From an uncultured Collinsella sp. (GTDB lineage: Bacteria; Actinomycetota; Coriobacteriia; Coriobacteriales; Coriobacteriaceae), in the NCBI GenBank assembly GCA_959605475.1, contig CAUHFS010000074.1, forward strand, positions 1 through 6,766: a stretch of 6,766 nt of DNA, given 5' to 3'. Positions 1 to 6,765 of this stretch are shown here, in pieces. Made by a program: the position numbers and the translations under genes. Each line of letters starts with the position of its first letter. Position 1 is the first letter of the stretch. The notes below the pieces were generated by a model. That model worked only from the letters and a program-made list of their open reading frames with translations. It had not been told where the DNA came from and searched no databases.

Positions 1-37
1 CGCCTTGTCCTGCTCCTTCGGGGCCGCGGACAAGGCG
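1..37. other. Strong hairpin at the left window edge
   Basis: CGCCTTGTCC (1-10) is the exact inverse complement of GGACAAGGCG (28-37), giving a 10-bp stem. The 17-nt loop contains CTTCGG (16-21), a stable UUCG-type tetraloop with closing C-G pair. No T-tract follows, so it is not a standard terminator on the + strand. The frame 2-67 also reads through it (ending in residues CSEN, TAA at 68-70), so it could instead lie in the 3' end of a gene entering from the left. The window edge prevents a decision. Confidence 0.5.
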
Positions 38-70
38 CCACACTGGTCTGCGGAGTGTTCTGAAAACTAA

Positions 71-266
71 GCCCGGCCCCCGCCTGCGGTGACTCGGCTG
101 CGAGCGGCCTGCGATGGGGCCGTTGCTGGTTGGGGCCGCTGGGCTGATGTGGGGGCACGTGGTTGTTGCGGGCCCTAGTCCCGGCGGCGGCCTCGGCGCT
201 TCGCGCCTGCTGCCTGGGGTGACTTTGGGCTTGGTGCGAATTGAGGTCTAATACTTTTCCCGTGAA
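71..266. other. Gene-free, adenine-depleted GC-rich intergenic block
   Basis: No plausible coding frame is seen on either strand. By direct count 71-240 holds 74 G, 52 C, 35 T and 9 A (74% GC, about 5% A), unlike the genes around it. It contains the repeated string GGGGCCG (116-122 and 136-142). It also has a stem-loop GGCGC-TTC-GCGCC (195-207), flanked by partly complementary GGCGGC (183-188) and GCTGCC (209-214). A structured leader, a small RNA or a decayed gene are all possible; nothing here identifies which. Confidence 0.4.
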
Positions 267-479
267 GTGAACGACCTTATTTGGACCCCCGAAGCATTGG
301 CATTTTTTGATTGCTATGTCCTGCGGTTTTGCAGCGCGAATCCTGCGGTTTTGCGGTCTAAAGGTGTGGATGCTCCGGGACTTCGTTTTTACTCGTTCAC
401 TTCTCGGGAAAGTATTAGAGCTCGGCTGACAGGGGTACCGCTCTGGTGTCGATGCCCTGCGTCTTTTTCGCTTGATTAG
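267..479 (+). CDS. Doubtful 70-residue ORF, probably not a gene
   Basis: This frame opens at GTG 267, just after an in-frame stop at 249-251, and ends with TAG at 477-479. No Shine-Dalgarno sequence precedes the start (the bases before it are TTCCCGTGAA). The product would be a cysteine-containing, arginine-rich 70-mer with no domain, signal peptide or membrane segment that I recognise. The frame runs through a 14-nt direct repeat (319-354), and repeats crossing an ORF argue for non-coding DNA. I list it because it is the only open frame of any length in the 5' intergenic region and might be annotated as a hypothetical protein. I consider it more likely spurious. Confidence 0.15.
   Translation: MNDLIWTPEALAFFDCYVLRFCSANPAVLRSKGVDAPGLRFYSFTSRESIRARLTGVPLWCRCPASFSLD
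319..354. repeat. 14-nt tandem-spaced direct repeat, 22-nt period
   Basis: TCCTGCGGTTTTGC occurs exactly at 319-332 and again at 341-354, with 8 nt (AGCGCGAA) between the copies. The period of 22 nt is about two helical turns, which would put both copies on the same DNA face, as for a dimeric regulator site. It lies about 230 nt upstream of the alkyltransferase gene. A binding site or a decayed dispersed repeat are both possible. Confidence 0.5.
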
Positions 480-551
480 GGAAAACAGTCTCGCTTAAGT
501 AATTGCGAGCCCGCCCAGACGTATCTGCGGGGTTGTCTGTACAATTCGCGG

Positions 552-557
552 TATTAT
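552..557 (+). promoter_or_regulatory. Possible -10 box for the alkyltransferase gene
   Basis: TATTAT matches the sigma-70 consensus TATAAT at five of six positions and sits 27 nt before the GTG start, which would leave a leader of about 20 nt. The nearest TTG-type hexamer, TTGTCT (533-538), is only 13 nt upstream, too close for a standard -35 box. This is therefore a weak call. Confidence 0.3.
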
Positions 558-584
558 GTTGCGGAGTTTTGAAGGGAGCCGCTG

Positions 585-1160
585 GTGGTCACGACGACGT
601 TTGCTTCGCCTTTGGGCGAAATCTTGCTTGCCGCTGATGGCCGCGGTCTGACGGGGCTTTGGTTTGAGGGGCAGGAGCACTTTGGTTCCACGCTTCTTAA
701 AGAAAGCGCCGAATACGTTGAGGGCACCGATGCAGTTTCGGGTGCCGGGGGCATGCAGACGGTAAATCCGGCCAATGGCGTGGCTTCTTCGGTGCTAGAG
801 CGTTCTTGGGCTTGGCTCAACGCCTATTTTGCGGGGCAGGAGCCTCGGTTTACGCCGCCGTTGCATTTGATTGGCACGGCGTTTCAGCGTGAGGTTTGGT
901 TTGAGCTACTTTCAATTCCGCGTGGCGAGGTCGCTACGTATGGCGAGATCGCCCAGCGTGTTGCGGCTCGACATCGTGTGCCGGGAAATGAAGCGCCCGT
1001 TGTATCTCCTCGCGCGGTGGGGGCTGCGGTCGCTCGCAACCCTATTTCGATTATCGTGCCGTGCCATCGCGTGGTCGCGGCCGACGGATCGCTCAACGGA
1101 TACGCCGGTGGACTTGATCGCAAGGAGTGGCTGCTGCGCCTCGAGGGTGCCTATCTATAA
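585..1160 (+). CDS. ogt: Methylated-DNA--protein-cysteine S-methyltransferase (Ogt/MGMT type)
   Basis: This 191-residue cytoplasmic suicide repair enzyme transfers alkyl groups from O6-alkylguanine in DNA to its own cysteine. The catalytic PCHRV motif is at 159-163, with acceptor Cys160 and His161. By alignment from memory to human MGMT, Tyr119 (YGEIAQRV), Arg143 (the flipping arginine in RAVGAAVARNP) and Glu181 (KEWLL) are also conserved. The N-terminal domain (SPLGEI from residue 8, GLWFEGQ to 30) is present, so the protein is a full two-domain enzyme. There is no Ada metal-binding or AraC domain. The start is GTG 585, because an in-frame TGA lies at 570-572 and AAGGGAG (572-578) gives a well-spaced ribosome site. 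A loop of about 10 extra residues (roughly 128-142) precedes the recognition region. It stands alone, with a possible terminator after it. Family assignment is very secure; choosing ogt over another MGMT paralogue name is inference. Confidence 0.95.
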   Translation: MVTTTFASPLGEILLAADGRGLTGLWFEGQEHFGSTLLKESAEYVEGTDAVSGAGGMQTVNPANGVASSVLERSWAWLNAYFAGQEPRFTPPLHLIGTAFQREVWFELLSIPRGEVATYGEIAQRVAARHRVPGNEAPVVSPRAVGAAVARNPISIIVPCHRVVAADGSLNGYAGGLDRKEWLLRLEGAYL

Positions 1161-1173
1161 GCTGCAGGCGGCC

Positions 1174-1218
1174 GCAACGCCCATGCGGCAAGCGCGCTCG
1201 CTGTACGGGCGTTGTTTT
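1174..1218 (+). terminator. Possible intrinsic terminator of the alkyltransferase gene
   Basis: CAACGCCC (1175-1182) pairs perfectly with GGGCGTTG (1207-1214), followed directly by TTTT (1215-1218). The 24-nt loop contains the self-complementary AGCGCGCT (1191-1198), which could form an inner helix. The long loop and short T-run make it a moderate terminator, beginning 14 nt after the stop codon. Confidence 0.5.
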
Positions 1219-1353
1219 CAGGACGAGATGTGAAGCCGCCCGTTCCTTAAGTCCGACTAAGCTATAACCTTGCTTTTTTAAATATGCTCATCGACCTGCT
1301 AAGGCAGCACTAAGGCGAGTGCGGGTGCGCTATTATCGGCGCTCACGGAGCGC

Positions 1354-1857
1354 TTGGTGTTCTTGGCATGCATGGACGAGGGCTCGGCGGGCTTTACCAT
1401 GGCGTCGATCGATCTTTCGGAGGCGGTGAACAAGGCGGCGGCGCCGTTTAAGTCGGTGGTGGTCTCAGGCGGTAAGCGCCTGTCGACGTCGATTGCGACC
1501 GGCGTGCGGACCCATGCCGATGCCGCGGCGGTGGCGCAGGTGGTTGAGTTGCTACTGGACAACGCCACGCGCTATGCGAGCGAGGGCAGCGTGATTGAGC
1601 TGAGCCTGTGCGCCGTTTCGCACGGCAAAGGCAAGGGCGCCGCCGAGCTTGTCGTATCGAACGCCGTGGACGAGCTGCCCGAGGGCGACCTGGACCGATT
1701 GTTCGATCGCTTCTATCGTGCGGATGCGTCGCGCAGCTCCAAGACGGGTGGCTCGGGCGTGGGCCTGTCCGTGGTGCGTGCCATCGCCGAGGCCCATGGA
1801 GGCGCCGCCACCGTATCCGGTCACGGCAACCAGATCACCTTCACCGTTTGCCTTTAA
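1354..1857 (+). CDS. Truncated sensor histidine kinase, ATPase domain only (probable gene remnant)
   Basis: The 167-residue frame is the C-terminal half of a two-component sensor kinase. It starts at the tail of the dimerisation helix (LVFLACMDEG; homology-like residues ALTER continue upstream of the nominal TTG start, to an in-frame stop at 1300-1302). A complete HATPase_c domain follows. The N-box is ELLLDNATRYA (65-75, Asn70), the F-box LFDRFYRAD (116-124) and the G2 box GGSGVGLSVV (132-141). The usual DxGxG G1 box is replaced by an N-x(5)-LPEGDLD variant (SNAVDELPEGDLD), which I recall from some Gram-positive kinases. The phosphoacceptor His box, HAMP, transmembrane and sensor regions are absent and no response regulator is adjacent. 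It therefore cannot be a normal membrane sensor. GGAG (1347-1350) would suit a GTG start at 1357, so translation of a free ATPase domain is not excluded. No internal stops or frameshifts are present. Family identity is secure; the start is uncertain. Confidence 0.8.
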   Translation: MVFLACMDEGSAGFTMASIDLSEAVNKAAAPFKSVVVSGGKRLSTSIATGVRTHADAAAVAQVVELLLDNATRYASEGSVIELSLCAVSHGKGKGAAELVVSNAVDELPEGDLDRLFDRFYRADASRSSKTGGSGVGLSVVRAIAEAHGGAATVSGHGNQITFTVCL

Positions 1858-1897
1858 AACCTGCCAAAAAGGAACAGGTTTATTTTGGCAGGTTTTA
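1855..1897. terminator. 15-bp hairpin over the kinase-fragment stop codon, possible bidirectional terminator
   Basis: TAAAACCTGCCAAAA (1855-1869) pairs exactly with TTTTGGCAGGTTTTA (1883-1897) around a 13-nt loop. The first arm begins with the TAA stop codon of the kinase fragment. The A-rich and T-rich ends give U-runs in both directions, so it could terminate transcription either way, but only six pairs are G-C. It overlaps copy 1 of the 47-nt repeat, so it may be a repeat property rather than a dedicated terminator. Confidence 0.55.
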
Positions 1898-1910
1898 TCT
1901 GGGGAAACGT
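1864..1910 (-). repeat. 47-nt dispersed repeat, copy 1 (inverted relative to copy 2)
   Basis: The reverse complement of this segment matches 2992-3038 at 45 of 47 positions. The differences are A versus G at 1873 and C versus A at 1899 (read on this strand). It includes two CAGGTTT units (1875-1881 and 1889-1895) and ends in GGGGAAACGT (1901-1910), after which the copies diverge. On the opposite strand one frame encodes KTCQNKPVPFW, as copy 2 does on the + strand. It begins 7 nt after the kinase-fragment stop codon. REP/MITE-like element or terminal inverted repeat; no transposase is visible. Confidence 0.85.
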
Positions 1911-1934
1911 CCGCAGGAGAGGGCATGGGCGGTG

Positions 1935-1963
1935 TGAACATATGCATCTCTACCTGCTAAAAT
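1935..1963 (+). promoter_or_regulatory. Extended -10 promoter of the AIM24-family gene
   Basis: TGCTAAAAT (1955-1963) is an extended -10 element: TG, one base, then TAAAAT, five of six to consensus. A 17-bp spacer separates it from TGAACA (1935-1940), four of six to the -35 consensus. Transcription would start near 1970 and leave a leader of about 35 nt. This gives the AIM24 gene its own promoter, just inside repeat copy 1. Confidence 0.55.
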
Positions 1964-2005
1964 ATAGGCATCGTTATTCGGCTCCTGAGTGGAAAGGAGA
2001 CGGTC

Positions 2006-2680
2006 ATGCAGTACGAGATCGGCGGAGGGGCTTTCCCGGTTGTTACATGCAACCTTAGCGATGGCGAATCCATGATCACCGAAAGCGGCGCCATGGCTTG
2101 GATGACCCCCAACATGGAAATGTCTACCTCGGGCGGTGGCATCGGCAAGATGTTCTCCAAGGCTTTTTCGGGTGAGGCATTGTTCCAAAACATTTGGACC
2201 GCGCGTGGCGATGGCATGATCGCGTTTGGCTCCTGCTTCCCCGGCCGCATCGTGCCAATCGAGATCGGTCCGGGCAAGAGCTGGATTTTGCAGAAGCGTT
2301 CGTTCCTTGCCGCGGAAAGTGGCGTCGAGTTGAGCATTCACTTTAACAAGAAGGCAAAGGCCGGCGTCTTTGGCGGCGAGGGCTTTATCATGCAGAAGCT
2401 CACGGGCTCGGGTGTTGCTTTTGCCGAGATCGACGGCGACCTGGTTGAGTACGAGCTCGCTGCTGGCCAGCAGATGATTGTGGATACCGGCAACGTGGCC
2501 GGCTTTGAGGAGACCGTGAGCATCGACGCTCAAATGGTCAAGGGCGTCAAAAACATCATGTTTGGTGGCGAGGGCGTGTTCAACACCGTGCTCACCGGTC
2601 CCGGTCGCATCTGGTTGCAGACGATGCCCATTTCCAATCTTGCGGCAGCAGTGGCCTCGATGACCAACAACAATAACTAG
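2006..2680 (+). CDS. AIM24 / TIGR00266 family protein, function unknown
   Basis: This 224-residue protein belongs to a family conserved in bacteria, archaea and mitochondria (yeast Aim24); its biochemical role is not established. Family hallmarks seen are the N-terminal GESMITESGAMAWM segment (20-33), GRIVPIEI (80-87) and C-terminal FGGEGVFNTVLTGPGRIWLQ (186-205). Internal repetition is clear: FGGEG at 122-126 and 186-190, each followed ten residues on by LTGSG or LTGPG, with a looser version at AFSGEALF (53-60). This fits the repeated beta, TRAP-like fold known for the family. No signal peptide or membrane helix is seen, so it is probably cytoplasmic; a glycine-rich loop (TSGGGIGK, 41-48) and an Asn tail end are notable. 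ATG 2006 is preceded by AAGGAG (1994-1999) at ideal spacing. It is monocistronic, with its own promoter and terminator, between inverted repeat copies. Family call secure, function unknown. Confidence 0.93.
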   Translation: MQYEIGGGAFPVVTCNLSDGESMITESGAMAWMTPNMEMSTSGGGIGKMFSKAFSGEALFQNIWTARGDGMIAFGSCFPGRIVPIEIGPGKSWILQKRSFLAAESGVELSIHFNKKAKAGVFGGEGFIMQKLTGSGVAFAEIDGDLVEYELAAGQQMIVDTGNVAGFEETVSIDAQMVKGVKNIMFGGEGVFNTVLTGPGRIWLQTMPISNLAAAVASMTNNNN

Positions 2681-2692
2681 TCCGCATAGGAT

Positions 2693-2728
2693 AGCGCGCG
2701 GCGGGCTTACCCTGTCGCGCGCTTTTTT
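2693..2728 (+). terminator. Strong intrinsic terminator after the AIM24-family gene
   Basis: A stem of 12 pairs (2694-2705 with 2711-2722, starting GCGCGCG/CGCGCGC and including two G-U pairs) closes a 5-nt loop, CTTAC. An extra A-T pair lies at 2693/2723 and six T follow (2723-2728). It begins 12 nt after the stop codon and should insulate the gene from the downstream ABC operon. Confidence 0.93.
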
Positions 2729-2991
2729 GCTGGCAAACGCCTCGCTTATAGAGTGTGGCTGCGCTGCTACAGCGAGCGTCGTCATCTCGTCACCCTGATA
2801 GCTTGCGGCAAGCGTGGCAATGAGGAGTGAGAATTTGAGTGCTCAGTCCCAAGGCATAATGGCGGCCATGCCAACAAGCAAAAACGAGTTGCCGGTGTCA
2901 CGGAAAGGCAGGCGTCGGTCGATTCCACGTGAGACGGCTGTGCCGATCTGCACGGCCGCCCCTGCGCGTCCCGCGCTGCCCCCAAAGAGGT
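2729..2991. other. Gene-free spacer; possible minus-strand gene remnant at 2843-2991
   Basis: No supported gene lies here. On the minus strand a frame is open from near 3058 through repeat copy 2 down to a TGA at 2843-2845. It has a protein-like tail (GIDRRLPFRDTGN, then LLVGMAAIMPWD) but no start codon or ribosome site at a sensible place. A + strand frame at 2814-3056 runs into the repeat and shows no family resemblance. I read this stretch as intergenic DNA that may hold the decayed 3' end of a minus-strand gene. Confidence 0.3.
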
Positions 2992-3038
2992 ACGTTTCCC
3001 CATATAAAACCTGCCAAAATAAACCTGTCCCTTTTTGG
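2992..3038 (+). repeat. 47-nt dispersed repeat, copy 2
   Basis: This is the + oriented partner of 1864-1910: it starts ACGTTTCCCC and ends CCTTTTTGG, with 45 of 47 positions identical to the reverse complement of copy 1. Unlike copy 1, its right flank reads TCGG instead of CAGG, so the long 15-bp hairpin is broken here. It carries a TATAAA (3003-3008), a possible -10-like box facing the ABC operon without a recognisable -35. It ends 54 nt before the ATPase start codon. Confidence 0.85.
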
Positions 3039-3092
3039 TCGGTGCGAAATGGGTAATACTAAAGAGTTATCCGACCAGATGGGAACCGATCG

Positions 3093-3787
<695 letters not shown>

Positions 3788-3794
<7 letters not shown>

Positions 3795-6565
3795 TGCCCA
3801 TGGATCAGGACCGCCAAAACAGCCAACGCCGCGACGCGCAGAACACGGAGCGCGAGCAGGATTTTACGACCTACCGCACTGCCCAAAGCTCAAACGATAT
3901 GGTGCCGACGGTGTTCCGCCGTGGCATCTACCGCACAATCCGCGGCAGTCTTAAGCGCTTCTTGTCCATCGTGGTCATCACCGCGCTCGGCGTGAGCGTG
4001 ATGTGCGGCCTTAAGGCGGGTTGCGAGGATCTGTGCGATTCGGTCGACGCTTACTTTGACCAGCAGAATGTTTATGACATTAACGTGCAGTCGACCTATG
4101 GTCTGACCGATGACGATCTTGCTGCGATCCGAGAGGTCGATGGCGTCGAGACTGCCGAGGGCATCTATACCGAGACCGCCTACACCGCCGTGGGTACAAC
4201 GCGCGAGCGCGTCGTCGTACAGAGCCTCTCCAAAGAGAATATTGACCAACCGGTGCTAGTATGCGGCGAGCTGCCCGAGACTTCGGGCGAAGTGGCAGTG
4301 ACCTCACGTTTTTTGAAGGCTTCGGGCAAGAAAATCGGCGATACGGTGAGCTTTGCCGCCAACGATGCGAGCTCGTCGAACCAAAGCGCCAAGGACCAGT
4401 TTGCCGATGGGGACTACACCATCACGGCCGAGGTTCTCGATCCCACCGACGTGAGCTCCGACTCGACGGTCAACGCCTTCCGTGCCGCTTCGGCCGCGGA
4501 CTACAAGTTCTACGTGAGCGAGGATGCCGCGACATCTTCTTCCTACTCCGCGGTTCACGTGACCGTTGAGGGGGCTAAGAGCCTCAATTCCTATTCGGAT
4601 GCCTACACGACAAAGATTAACGAGGTCAAGGGCAATATCGATAAGATCCGCGACGGGCACGAAAAGGCACGTGCTCAAGAGTTGACGGTCGATACGCCGG
4701 CAAGTTTGGATGCGGCAGAGCGCCAAGCGAATATGCTCTTTGGGATTGAACAGGACAACATCAATCGTATGGCCGAGGGCAGCGAGGAGCGCGCCCAGGC
4801 TCAGGCCGACTTGGACCAGCGCCGCGCCGCCGCCGACCAGCAATTCGCCGATGCCCGCGCCGAGATTTCCGACCTTGGCGAATGCACCTGGTACATCCAG
4901 GACCGCGGTAACATCGCAAGCTACTCGAGCGTCGAGAGCGACAGTTCTTCGATCGAGGCCATCGCCACGGTGTTCCCGTTAATCTTCTTTATCGTCGCCG
5001 TGCTTATCAGCCTTACCACCGCCACCCGCATGGTCGAGGAGGAGCGCACGCTCATTGGCCTGTACAAGGCACTCGGCTACTCACGCGGGCGTATCCTGTC
5101 CAAATACGTGGACTATGCGCTGTGGGCGTGTCTGATTGGCGGCGTGCTGGGTAACATCATTGGATTTGTGGGCCTGCCGCTGTTCCTGTTTACGGTGTTC
5201 GACGACATGTACTCGCTGCCCCAAATGCAGCTTTCGTATGACATTGTGTCATCGCTTGTGTCGGTAGCACTGTTTACCGTGGGCGTGGTGGGCGCCACGA
5301 TTATCGCCTGCCGCCACGAGATGGCCGAGACCCCAGCCTCGCTCATGCGTCCCAAGGCCCCACGTGCCGGCTCGCGCATCCTACTTGAGCGCATCGGCTT
5401 TATCTGGCGCCGCATGGGCTTTTTGAATAAGGTGGCTGCGCGCAACCTGTTCCGATACAAAAAGCGTGCCTTTATGACCATTTTTGGCATCGCGGGATGC
5501 ACGGCGCTCGTGATTTGCGGTATGGGCATCCGCGATACGTCGGTGGCGCTTTCGCCCAAGCAGTACGGGCATATCACGCGATATGACTTGTTGGCGGTTG
5601 CCAATCCCGACGATTTTTCGCGGACGTGCGCAGCGCTCGATGAGCGCAGCGCAGCCAAGGATTCCAATGTAGCAGTGACTTCGACGCTGCCGATTATGAC
5701 CGACAACGTCACCTTTACCTTTGGCGGCAAGAGCGAGACCGTGCAGCTGATCGTGGTGCCAGATGACCGCACGAACGACCTGGACGACTACGTTCGCCTT
5801 GAGGACGAGTCCAAAGAACCGCTGTCTTTGCGTGACGGAGACGTGTATCTGAGTAAGAGTTCACAGCTGGTACTGGGGATTCAGCCGGGCGATACGGCAC
5901 ACGTCCAGGATTCGTCGCTCAATGTTGCCAAGGTCAAGGTCAGCGACATCTCGCTCAACTATCTGGGCAATACGCTTTATATGACACAGGGCACCTATGA
6001 GCGCGCGTTCGGCCGAAGCGCGCGTCTTAACGGCATTTTTGTGCTGCTTAAGGGCTCGTCTTCTGACCAGATTGCGTTTAGCAAGAAGCTAAAGAGCGAC
6101 GGCTGGCTCACCATCTCGAGCACGGCCGAACATTGGCAGAACTACGAGGCCAACTTTACGATTATCAACTCTGTGGTGGTGCTTGTGACCTTTATGGCGG
6201 CGTGCCTGTCGTTTGTGGTGGTGTTTACGCTGTCCAACACGAATATCTCCGAGCGCGAGCGCGAGCTGGCAACCATTAAGGTACTGGGCTTCCGCCGTGG
6301 CGAGGTACACCATTACGTTAATAAGGAGACGTTGATTCTCACGGCAATCGGCGCCGCGCTGGGCGTGCCGCTGGGTGGCCTGCTTGCCGAGAGCTTTACG
6401 TACATCCTGCAGATGCCGTCGCTGTACTTTGACGTCGAAGTCGAGCCGCTGAGCTACGTGCTTGCCGTGGTGCTTTCCTTCGGCTTTACGATCATCGTCA
6501 ACCTCGCTACCAATCGCACCCTCAATAAGATCGACATGGTCGGCGCCCTCAAGAGCGCCGAGTGA
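3788..6565 (+). CDS. ABC transporter permease with two FtsX domains and large extracytoplasmic regions
   Basis: This 925-residue membrane protein carries both permease halves in one chain. After a polar cytoplasmic N-terminus of about 55 residues, helix 1 is near 58-76. The first external region (77-391) contains a polar, alanine- and glutamine-rich stretch, probably helical or coiled-coil, at about 265-362. The first FtsX domain has helices near 391-411, 440-470 and 485-507, with the conserved TRMVEEERTLIGLYKALGYS (413-432). Helix 5 is near 561-580, the second external region 581-788, and the second FtsX domain has helices near 792-817, 846-870 and 887-907, with SERERELATIKVLGF (821-835). 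The end, NKIDMVGALKSAE, is typical of the family. With the ATPase it should form a complex acting on peptides, lipids or cell-wall processes; the substrate is unknown. GTG 3788 overlaps the ATPase gene by 7 nt; ATG 3800, four codons later, is an equally possible start, and neither has a clear Shine-Dalgarno site. Confidence 0.93.
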
Positions 6566-6627
6566 CCTGTTCCGGGATTCAGGTTCTAGCGAGCTGCTAG
6601 CGCACCTACAGTCGCTGTTTTGCATAA

Positions 6628-6670
6628 ACCGCCCCGCCGAATGAATACTTTGGCGGGGCGGTCGCCTTTT
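6628..6670 (+). terminator. Intrinsic-type terminator of the ABC operon
   Basis: CCGCCCCGCC (6629-6638) pairs perfectly with GGCGGGGCGG (6652-6661); A6628-T6662 and inner A-T pairs can extend the stem. A TTTT run follows at 6667-6670, five nucleotides after the stem, so the T-tract is offset. It lies about 65 nt after the permease stop and very probably ends the operon. Confidence 0.75.
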
Positions 6671-6743
6671 GCCTGCAGGTACCCCAGTCGGCACCGTGCA
6701 AATTCCGGAATATTCAGCATCCCGGAGTCCACGGGAGCGGGTA

Positions 6744-6765
6744 TCGGCGCGCAAAACCGCGCCGA
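6744..6765. other. 8-bp GC-rich hairpin at the right window edge
   Basis: TCGGCGCG (6744-6751) pairs exactly with CGCGCCGA (6758-6765) around a 6-nt loop, CAAAAC. The window ends one base later, so whether a T-tract follows is unknown. No T-run is present on the minus-strand side. The stretch 6671-6743 shows no gene or clear regulatory site. Confidence 0.45.

Noticed and set aside
1263..1268. TATAAC as a -10 box for the kinase fragment
   Set aside because: No acceptable -35 hexamer lies 16-18 nt upstream and the downstream gene is itself truncated, so the match is not informative.
1895..2785. Minus-strand ORF of 296 codons opposite the AIM24-family gene
   Set aside because: It is a codon-bias shadow of a recognised + strand gene with promoter, ribosome site and terminator, and its translation resembles no family I know.
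2814..3056. Plus-strand 80-codon ORF before the ABC operon
   Set aside because: It lacks a good ribosome site, resembles no family and ends inside the 47-nt repeat, so the open frame is probably accidental.
6565..6584. ACCTGTTCC after the permease stop resembles part of the 47-nt repeat
   Set aside because: Only nine bases are shared and the flanks do not match, which can occur by chance.
6586..6600. CTAGC/GCTAG short inverted repeat after the permease gene
   Set aside because: Five base pairs without a T-tract is too weak to call a terminator or operator; the strong hairpin at 6628-6670 explains termination.
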